A stretch of 7,882 bases of DNA, from positions 1 to 7,882 of the forward strand of contig JAZKIX010000247.1 of NCBI GenBank assembly GCA_040384645.1, written 5' to 3'. The notes under the pieces are model-generated. The model was not told the DNA's origin. It did no database searches and saw only the letters and a list, made by a program, of their open reading frames with translations. Below are positions 1 to 5,979 of this stretch, piece by piece. The translations under genes and the position numbers were made by a program. The stretch's first letter is position 1. The number at the start of each line of letters is the position of its first letter. The stretch is from JAZKIX01 sp040384645. Its GTDB lineage: Bacteria > Pseudomonadota > Gammaproteobacteria > Burkholderiales > Burkholderiaceae_D.

Positions 1-2
1 CC

Positions 3-2000
3 GCCAACATTCCCAAGGACTTGTTCGTAACCGATCCAACTAACGGCACGGTCACCCTCAAGCCTGACCTGTACGTTACCGATCCGGGCGACCAGACCAA
101 ACGCGTCCTCAACCCCGCAATCCAACCGCCGTTGAATGAAAAAGACTTGGCGGCAGCGCTGCTAGACTTAAAAAATACCAAAGCCAGCATCCAGAGCGCT
201 AATGAAAACGGCCAATGGATAGGCGCCAGTATGCAAAATGTCAATGGTCAGCCGCTCAATCCAGATGCGAAGGCCATTAGCGACAACATCGATAAAAAAA
301 TTGCCTTGCTCAGTGGCATCCCAGAGGTGGTGGCGGTGGTCAGTGCCGAGATGAAAACTGCTTTCAAGTCGATCGTCAACAGCGATCCAGCAGTCCAGGC
401 CGCGGTGACGAAATATTATGACGATACCTTTACCAAGGGCGATGGCTTATTGCGTGTGGGCGGCACGCCACCGCAAGCACTCAACCCTGGCGGTACAGCG
501 CCCACTGATCTGACCACGGGACTGTCGGAATTTATTCTGGAAGATAAATTCCTGGCAGAGGCACTCGGCAAGCCTGGTCTGAAACCGGCGGATATGAATG
601 CCCTGTTTGCCAGTTCGCCCGAGTTAGCGGCGGTCAGGGCGACCATTGACACGGCGTATAAAACGGAATTTGAAACCGCCGGCGTCAACCCCATTGATAC
701 CCTACAGAACGGGCCACCGCCGTTAACTTATGAGCAAGCAGTCACTGCCTCCTATCAACACCTGAGCGCATTTGACAAAATCCTTGGCGCCAGTCCGGAA
801 GTTATCGCCGATCACACCGCCAAGCTCAACACCTTTACGCAAGATGCAATGCCGGTCGACCATGCTAAAGCAGGGATGGCGAAATATGTAAAAGCAAACG
901 GTGAACTCGATGAGGCCAAACTGTCGGCCGATTTAGCCGAAAAGTTGAAGCAAAACCCGCATATGTTGGAAACGGCCGACGGTCAGTTTATGACCGTGGC
1001 CGACGTGATCAAGGCGACCAAAGATACCTGGAATACCTTGAGGCATGGCGAAAAAGCCGGCGGCGCTTACAAGCAGTTTGCCATTACCGTCAATACCGAC
1101 CCGTCCTGGGCCAGTAAAAACTTGTCTGCCGCGTATAAGTCTGGGCTCATGCACACAGTCAGCGGCTTATTAACGGCAGCTGGACTAGCGGCAAATTTAC
1201 TCACTAACGGCGCGCCGGCAACTGACCTCGACAAAGCCAAAGCCGTGTTTACTGGGCTGGTTGCATTTACGGGTTTAGGCGAAGGCGCGACCAAAAACAT
1301 GTCCCTTGCCTTTGCCAATAATCCGGCGTTGAGCAGTAGCGCACAGGCCGAGGCAGATACGTATAAAAAGAACTTCGCCACTTGGGAAAAAGCCGACCCC
1401 GCTACCCGTGGTGCGGCACCGGTGAAATCGGATAACGTCAATAAATTTGAAGCATTTTCCAACAACAAAGCCAATGTGCATACCGCAGAAATGGCATTTA
1501 AAGGTAGCGGCGGCGCATTTAATATCGTACTGGGAGGATTGAACATTGCCAGTATCCTGAAGGACCCCGACCCTGTTTCACGCAACCTTAATCTTGTCGC
1601 AGCGAGTGCCAATATTGCTTTGGGAGCATTCGATTTGATTGAGGCTGGCATGGTCACGTTCAATATTGGCAGCAAGGCGGCGCAGGGGTTCATGGGCTTG
1701 CTGACCGGTGCAGCAGGCGTGTTTGCGACGGTTGTGGGGGTCGCTGCCGCGATTTACCTGATCGTTAAAGTCGATCTTGATGAAGCGGAGCGGAAAAGAT
1801 TCTGGGCCGATATACAACCCACCCTGGATCGCTATGGCATTAACGCACCCGGGACGGATGGCAAGCCTTATCAGCGTCCGGCTACAGAAAACCTAGTCCC
1901 CGGAGGAAGGATTACAGACGCAACCGGAAAAGTAACCGGAACAAATCCGGGTCTTATGCTACCTGGGAACCCCGGCCCTATGATGCCAATCAGAACTTAA
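3..2000 (+). CDS. 5'-truncated large secreted-type protein, putative type III secretion translocator/effector (HrpK/HrpF-like)
   Basis: The frame is open from the left edge, so the true start lies outside; the TTG at 21 is only the first possible start codon inside the window and is unlikely to be real. About 665 residues are visible, ending at TAA. Numbering from codon 21, the protein is low in Cys and rich in Ala, Asn, Asp, Lys and Thr, with many helical stretches. Hydrophobic Gly/Ala-rich segments lie at about 376-395, 496-512, 521-549 and 556-584. The last is followed by a charged stretch (KVDLDEAERKRFW) and a Pro/Gly-rich tail. I see no Sec signal, though the N-terminus is missing, and no catalytic motif. 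Long hydrophilic proteins with late hydrophobic helices are typical of type III translocators such as HrpF/NopX/PopF and HrpK. The assignment rests on this overall character, not on a decisive motif. A pore-forming or phage-type protein is an alternative. A terminator 150 bp downstream suggests it ends its transcript. Confidence 0.5.
   Translation, partial: ANIPKDLFVTDPTNGTVTLKPDLYVTDPGDQTKRVLNPAIQPPLNEKDLAAALLDLKNTKASIQSANENGQWIGASMQNVNGQPLNPDAKAISDNIDKKIALLSGIPEVVAVVSAEMKTAFKSIVNSDPAVQAAVTKYYDDTFTKGDGLLRVGGTPPQALNPGGTAPTDLTTGLSEFILEDKFLAEALGKPGLKPADMNALFASSPELAAVRATIDTAYKTEFETAGVNPIDTLQNGPPPLTYEQAVTASYQHLSAFDKILGASPEVIADHTAKLNTFTQDAMPVDHAKAGMAKYVKANGELDEAKLSADLAEKLKQNPHMLETADGQFMTVADVIKATKDTWNTLRHGEKAGGAYKQFAITVNTDPSWASKNLSAAYKSGLMHTVSGLLTAAGLAANLLTNGAPATDLDKAKAVFTGLVAFTGLGEGATKNMSLAFANNPALSSSAQAEADTYKKNFATWEKADPATRGAAPVKSDNVNKFEAFSNNKANVHTAEMAFKGSGGAFNIVLGGLNIASILKDPDPVSRNLNLVAASANIALGAFDLIEAGMVTFNIGSKAAQGFMGLLTGAAGVFATVVGVAAAIYLIVKVDLDEAERKRFWADIQPTLDRYGINAPGTDGKPYQRPATENLVPGGRITDATGKVTGTNPGLMLPGNPGPMMPIRT
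18..116 (+). repeat. two tandem imperfect 16-17 residue repeats in the truncated protein
   Basis: The first copy reads DLFVTDPTNGTVTLKP and the second DLYVTDPGDQTKRVLNP. They share DL[FY]VTDP at the start and a final Pro. At the DNA level the two copies share an ACCGATCC core. Because the first copy begins at the window edge, more copies may lie upstream. Confidence 0.6.
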
Positions 2001-2147
2001 AAATCGCTTCGGATAAAGCGTCGGGATGAGTTGGACGGGGGGAGTCAAATGGCATCGTGATTCGCCTGCCAGGTTTCATCATGACGCCGGCTTAGAAGCA
2101 AGTGTCCTACGGTTGGCGGCGTTAGCTGCGCAGTAAAAGGAAGGAAG

Positions 2148-2179
2148 AAGGACGCAAAGTTACCAGAGCGTCCTTTTTT
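2148..2179 (+). terminator. Rho-independent terminator after the putative translocator gene
   Basis: The arms AAGGACGC (2148-2155) and GCGTCCTT (2168-2175) are perfectly complementary. They enclose a 12-nt loop, and the 3' arm runs into six Ts (2174-2179). The U-tract is on the plus strand, matching the upstream plus-strand gene, which stops about 150 bp earlier. Confidence 0.75.
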
Positions 2180-2195
2180 GATCTTGCTGATCAAA
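2177..2195. repeat. 7-bp perfect hairpin overlapping the terminator U-tract
   Basis: The arms TTTGATC (2177-2183) and GATCAAA (2189-2195) flank the 5-nt loop TTGCT. The left arm shares its Ts with the preceding terminator, so the two hairpins would compete for these bases. A role is not evident. Confidence 0.5.
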
Positions 2196-2267
2196 TACCT
2201 TCAGGAGTTCGAAAAGCTCGCCAAACTTCACCAGGCCGTCAACGGCCATTTTCAAAAGCGGTCATCA

Positions 2268-2302
2268 AAGGAATGTTCGAACCATATTCATAAACATTCC
2301 TT
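2268..2302. repeat. 10-bp perfect inverted repeat
   Basis: The arms AAGGAATGTT (2268-2277) and AACATTCCTT (2293-2302) are exactly complementary around a 15-nt spacer. There is no T-run after the right arm, so it is a poor terminator. It could be an operator, a transcript hairpin, or the trace of a small mobile repeat. TTCGAA palindromes overlap both arm boundaries. Confidence 0.55.
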
Positions 2303-2549
2303 CGAAGCGCGCTCAGCTAAAGCATGCCAATCCCGATCGGTTTGACGTGCCGGCCAAACCACTGATTTTCATTGCTAGCCGAACAAAATACGCTGTTTTG
2401 CATGGCGAAATTTCATGGAACTTTTTGCCAAATTTGAGGTTTTACCTAAACCACGGCGTCGGGCAGCTTGATCGTGTGACTTGGACTTTATCGCGATGTC
2501 GGCAGTTGCAGGCAAGCGGCCCCAGATCGCGGTCTTAAATCGGACCAGC

Positions 2550-2554
2550 AGGAG
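2550..2554 (+). promoter_or_regulatory. ribosome binding site of the CYTH-CHAD gene
   Basis: AGGAG lies 8 nt before the ATG at 2563. This fixes the start upstream of the gap. The first possible start after the gap, a TTG at 2774, lies inside the CYTH fold and has no such site. Confidence 0.75.
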
Positions 2555-2562
2555 TTGCCATC

Positions 2563-4150
2563 ATGAAAGCGGACGCACAAAAAAATCCAGGGCGGCAGCC
2601 TCGGGAAATTGAACTGAAATTGCAAATTGATCCTGCGGACATTGATCAATTGTCGGAACTTCCATTACTTAAAAAAAATGCCATCGGCCAACCCCGTATT
2701 CAACAAATAANNNNNNNNNNACAGCACTTATTACGATACGGCGGAGTTTGAATTCAAACGCCACGGCGCGTCTTTGCGCTTGCGCCAAACAGGCGATGAC
2801 GGATGGCTGCAAACCTTGAAGAGCGACGACGACATCAAAGCCGGGCTGCACCGGCGCAACGAATGGGAAAGTGCCGTCGGCGGCCCAGCGCTCGATATTG
2901 CCGCCTTGCGCGAGATGGTCGGTGTACATACACATTGGAACAAACTGCTACGCGATGCGACGTCGTTACGTCCGATTTTCTGTACGCAAGTCGATCGCAC
3001 CATTTGGGATCTGGCAACCCCAGCCGGCGATGAAATCGAGTTTGCCCTGGATCAGGGGACGATAGAACATGAGGATTTGACCGAACCGATTAGTGAAATC
3101 GAAATGGAGCTCAAAGTCGGTGCACCAGAGAATATTTTTGGCTATGCCTTGCAAATGCTCGATGCAATTCCCATGAGCATCGAAAATTTGAGCAAGGCTG
3201 AGCGCGGCTACGCACTGTGCATGCCGCAAGAATCGCCTGCACCGGTCAAGGCTGGGAAAATCAAGCTAAATAAAAACATGTCAGTAGAAAAAGGGTTTGT
3301 CGCGATTGCTAGCGATTGCATGGCGCAAATTCAAGGTAATGAAACGGCAGTCATTATGGCTAAAGCCCCAGAGAGCCTACATCAAATGCGCGTTGGTGTA
3401 CGCCGTCTGCGTTCGGCACTGGGCTTGTTCAAAGATTTGGCGCCGCTGCCACATGAGTTGCAAGATGACTTGGATTGGCTGTCATCGCAGTTGGGACCGG
3501 CACGCGATTGGGATGTTTTATCCCAATCGACCTTGGCGGTGGTTGATGACGCAGTGCCCGACGGGGCTGGCGTCACACAACTCCAGCAGGCCGCTGCCGA
3601 CATCGCCGCGATCAAACGTGAACAGGCCGCGATCGCGGTGCAATCGTCACGTTATGCGCATCTGATGCTGGGCCTCGCCGGCTGGCTGCAGGGGACGGCA
3701 TGGCGCAACACTATTAGTAAATCAAAACGCGGCAAAATGGATCAGGCATTGCCTCGTTTCGCACGCAACTGCCTGAAGCACGATCAACGTCGATTGCTCT
3801 GGCGCGGTCGGCAACTGAAATATGCCGATCCCGCGACCCGTCACAAAGTGCGCATTGCAGCGAAGAAAACGCGCTATGCAACGGAATTTTTTCAATCCTT
3901 GTATGTACCAAAAAGTGTGGCGGCCTATGTTGATACGCTATCCGCTTTGCAGGACGAGCTTGGCTGGCTCAATGACGTTCGGGTAGCCGATGAGCTATTG
4001 CATGCGCTCGGTAACGAGCGACAAGATTTGGCCACTGACATTGGCTTCGCACGCGGCTATCTAACCTCGAATGCGCAGCAACAGGATCGCCGCTTGCGCG
4101 AACTCTGGACACGCTTCGAGCCGATGAAATTGCCTGTGGCGAGGCATTGA
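2563..4150 (+). CDS. CYTH-CHAD domain protein, predicted inorganic triphosphatase, split by assembly gap
   Basis: This is one gene interrupted by ten Ns that break its frame. Without the Ns it encodes 525 residues, close to the usual CYTH-CHAD length. The N-terminal CYTH domain (about 12-205) begins with the metal/phosphate-binding ExExK signature as EIELK (E15, E17, K19). It continues with STYYDT just after the gap, LRLR and LQTLK near 68-83, NEWE near 96, and EIEMELK near 175-181. CYTH tunnel enzymes cleave triphosphates; E. coli YgiF is the inorganic triphosphatase of this architecture. The C-terminal CHAD domain (about 235-515) shows the first conserved His/basic helix, HQMRVGVRRLRS, from about residue 270. 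The second repeat helix, HKVRIAAKKTRY, starts at about 424. CHAD helices bind polyphosphate, so a role in polyphosphate metabolism is inferred. The protein is expected to be cytosolic. The gene is probably transcribed alone; 158 bp separate it from the next. Confidence 0.9.
2711..2720. other. assembly gap (10 N), probably of true length zero
   Basis: The Ns lie inside the CYTH domain. Joining the flanks directly gives ...CAA CAA ATA AAC AGC ACT TAT TAC GAT, read as QQINSTYYD. This merges both frames and produces the standard CYTH YYDT strand with normal spacing from the start. Confidence 0.85.
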
Positions 4151-4257
4151 AATGGCCTGAGCAAGACTGGCCTACAGGTTCGGATACTCAGAGCCAATAA
4201 AACCGGCGCGTACATAATGTGTAGTAATGCCGATTTTTTGCCAGATAAGGACTTCTG

Positions 4258-4283
4258 TCAAAACTTCAGTATCATGGTTTTGA
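4258..4283. repeat. 7-bp inverted repeat upstream of the DUF3562 gene
   Basis: The arms TCAAAAC (4258-4264) and GTTTTGA (4277-4283) flank a 12-nt spacer and end 25 bp before the small gene's start codon. It could be an operator or a leader hairpin. I did not find a well-spaced promoter beside it, although TATCAT (4270-4275) inside the spacer resembles a -10 element. Confidence 0.4.
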
Positions 4284-4294
4284 TATTGGTCATA

Positions 4295-4300
4295 GAGAGG
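4295..4300 (+). promoter_or_regulatory. ribosome binding site of the DUF3562 gene
   Basis: GAGAGG sits 8 nt before the ATG at 4309. It supports that ATG over the in-frame GTG at 4300, which overlaps the site itself. Confidence 0.65.
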
Positions 4301-4308
4301 TGCTTATC

Positions 4309-4563
4309 ATGCGTTTTATCATTCCGCCCAGCCCTTATTTGCCTTTGCCCTCCCACGTGCCGCTGGCGTTGTATGACAACGTCAACCAGCAAGTCAAACA
4401 TATGCATATCATCGAGCGCCTGGCCGACGAAATCGCCCGACCGGTCGCTGAAATAAAACCCTTGTACGAGGACATACTCTTGCAAATGCGAGAGCGGGCA
4501 AAAATCCAAGACTATCTTCCTCTCCTTGTTTGCAAGCGGGTCAAATTCATTCTCACGCATTAA
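4309..4563 (+). CDS. small DUF3562-domain protein
   Basis: The product has 84 residues. After a Pro-rich N-terminus (about 1-20), residues 34-82 match the pattern I know for DUF3562. This is a helix IIERLADEIARPVAEIKPLY, an acidic/basic middle (EDILLQMRERAKI), and the closing DYLPLLVCKRVKFIL, corresponding to the family's FLPxLVxRxVR ending. The family consists of short, soluble, often multicopy proteins found mainly in Burkholderiales, and its function is unknown. The helix-turn-helix-like spacing suggests a nucleic-acid or protein-binding role, but that is inference. The gene stands alone: 158 bp follow the CYTH-CHAD stop, and it converges with the FemAB-like gene across 229 bp. In those 229 bp I see no clear terminator for either gene. 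Confidence 0.7.
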   Translation: MRFIIPPSPYLPLPSHVPLALYDNVNQQVKHMHIIERLADEIARPVAEIKPLYEDILLQMRERAKIQDYLPLLVCKRVKFILTH

Positions 4564-4792
4564 ATTTCGTATCGATTGCCAGCTTGCGATGACGGGAAAC
4601 AGTGCCGATGGATGCGATGCCATGCCGGGATTGCTTGGCGTCCCTGAACACCTTGCCACCGGAAAGATGAATAGCCCTGACACAGATAGCAGGGTTACCA
4701 ATTGCTCTAATAAAACGCCTGCACGTACAAAAACTAAGAATAGGGCGGCTCCGCGCATACCAAACAATTAACAGCCCTGGCATATTGCGCTT

Positions 4793-5947
4793 TTAACCGC
4801 CGGTTTTAAATGGATTACGCTCGTTCAATTCATCCAGATACGATTCCATCCCATCATTCTCCCGTTCTAAAAAGCGTTCAATTGCGTCGGCAAAGGACGG
4901 ATGCGCCAGCCAATGCGCTGACCATGTTTTTTGCGGTAAAAAGCCACGCGCCATTTTGTGTTCGCCTTGCGCACCGCCTTCAAAGCAGCGGATTTTTTGT
5001 GCGATACAGAACTCCAGCGGCTGGTAATACGCGGTTTCGAAATGGAGGCATGGAATATATTCCAGCGCACCCCAATAGCGGCCGTAAAGCGTGTCCTCGG
5101 TATGGATCAAGAGTGAGGAAGCGATAGGCTTGCCTTCGCGTTCGGCCACGATCAACAAAATATTGTGCGGCATGCTGCGGCCAATCCGTTGAAAAAAGTC
5201 CAGCGTTAGATAGGGCGAAGAATGATGTTCGGCATACGTGTGGGCATAGCAGCGGTAAAAAAATGCCCATTCCGCAGCGGTGGCATCGATCCCGCGGACA
5301 TGGCGGAAGGTGACGCCTGCTTCACTAACTTTGCGGCGTTCGGCGCGAATGTTTTTACGTTTTTTGTGTTCCAGCGTGACGAGAAAATGGTCGAAATCGG
5401 TGTAGCCGGCATTGATCCAATGAAACTGTACGCCGCTGCGCAGCATGTATCCGGCGGCTTTCAATTTTTCAGCCTGCACGTGCGGCGGATACAGTATGTG
5501 GCTCGAAGAAAAATGATTGGCTTCCTGGAAGGCGCATAGAGCGTCGATCAAGGCGGCTTGAGCCGCATGATCGCGCGCCAGCAAGCGACTGCCGGTGACC
5601 GGCGTAAAGGGGATTGCCGATAGCAGCTTGGGATAATAGTCGAGACCGTGGCGCTGATATGCATCGGCCCACGCCCAGTCGAAAACATACTCGCCATAGG
5701 AATGAAATTTGGCATATAGCGGCATCGCTGCCGCCAGATTTTCGCCTTGCCACAGCGTCAGGTATTGCGGCTGCCAGCCACTGTCGGCACTGGCGCAGCC
5801 TGATTCATGCAAGGCATGTAAGAATTGGTAAGACAAAAACGGGTTGATCTCGGCTTGCGTCTCACGCAAGGCGCTCGCCAGTAGTTGATCCCAGGTCTTT
5901 TGGCCGATTTCAGAGAGAGAATTGACGATTCGCGTGCGATAATTCAT
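4793..5947 (-). CDS. COG3146 / FemAB-like (DUF482) GNAT-superfamily protein
   Basis: The 384-residue product is full length for this family. Recognisable features are an INPFLSYQFLHALHESG block (34-50), LAAAMPLYAKFHSYGEYVFD-type core strands (about 71-92), and FTPVTGSRLL (114-123). A basic helix HKKRKNIRAERRKV follows (194-207). The strongly conserved C-terminal block FEGGAQGEHKMARGFLP (322-338) continues into SAHWLAHP and a final helix. This layout is that of PF04339, described as FemAB-like or peptidoglycan biosynthesis/recognition proteins with a GNAT fold. FemAB relatives transfer aminoacyl groups to cell-wall precursors, but the substrate of this subgroup is not established. There is no signal peptide or membrane segment, so it is probably cytosolic. 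The Shine-Dalgarno before its ATG is weak. It is transcribed away from nadE. Confidence 0.85.
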   Translation of the reverse strand: MNYRTRIVNSLSEIGQKTWDQLLASALRETQAEINPFLSYQFLHALHESGCASADSGWQPQYLTLWQGENLAAAMPLYAKFHSYGEYVFDWAWADAYQRHGLDYYPKLLSAIPFTPVTGSRLLARDHAAQAALIDALCAFQEANHFSSSHILYPPHVQAEKLKAAGYMLRSGVQFHWINAGYTDFDHFLVTLEHKKRKNIRAERRKVSEAGVTFRHVRGIDATAAEWAFFYRCYAHTYAEHHSSPYLTLDFFQRIGRSMPHNILLIVAEREGKPIASSLLIHTEDTLYGRYWGALEYIPCLHFETAYYQPLEFCIAQKIRCFEGGAQGEHKMARGFLPQKTWSAHWLAHPSFADAIERFLERENDGMESYLDELNERNPFKTGG

Positions 5948-5979
5948 GCCGGTTTTTCTGGGAATAAGTTGAGCAAAAT
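5948..5979. promoter_or_regulatory. 32-bp divergent intergenic spacer
   Basis: The FemAB-like gene and nadE start back to back with only 32 bp between their ATGs. This is too short for two separate complete promoters, so promoter elements must lie inside the opposite gene's 5' coding region or overlap each other. A TTGACG at 5922-5927 and a GATAAT at 5938-5943 exist, but they are only 10 nt apart and so are not a valid pair. No strong Shine-Dalgarno precedes nadE. Confidence 0.5.

Larger units (their letters stand above)
2001..2562. other. 562-bp intergenic region, no convincing gene
   Basis: This stretch separates the putative translocator gene from the CYTH-CHAD gene. It contains an intrinsic terminator (about 2148-2179), an adjacent perfect hairpin (2177-2195), a short GGCCG/CGGCC hairpin (2234-2247) and a 10-bp inverted repeat (2268-2302). 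Three TTCGAA palindromes sit at 2208, 2276 and 2301. Short open frames exist: 36 codons at 2026-2136 plus, 29 codons at 2160-2249 minus, and 63 codons from a GTG at 2347 plus. None has a good ribosome binding site or a recognisable product. I could not find a well-spaced sigma-70 promoter for the downstream gene. The region could hold remnants of decayed sequence. Confidence 0.6.

Noticed and set aside
1067..1693. Long minus-strand open frame of 208 codons
   Set aside because: It lies entirely antisense to the large translocator-like gene and has low-complexity Ala/Leu/Ser composition typical of a shadow frame.
2276..2304. TTCG...TTCG pair resembling a plant-inducible promoter (hrp) box
   Set aside because: The two TTCG elements are 21 bp apart, not the 15-16 bp expected, and they lie downstream of the putative secretion gene.
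2347..2538. Plus-strand 63-codon frame from a GTG before the CYTH-CHAD gene
   Set aside because: It has no ribosome binding site, no recognisable family and an irregular composition. It ends 24 bp before the real gene start.
4258..4767. Minus-strand open frame of 169 codons with a hydrophobic N-terminus
   Set aside because: Its second half is antisense to the well-supported DUF3562 gene. It starts with TTG and has no ribosome binding site. The first part (about 4560-4767) could encode a small membrane peptide, but nothing positive supports it.
5922..5943. TTGACG and GATAAT as a sigma-70 promoter for nadE
   Set aside because: The spacer is only 10 nt, far short of the usual 16-18.
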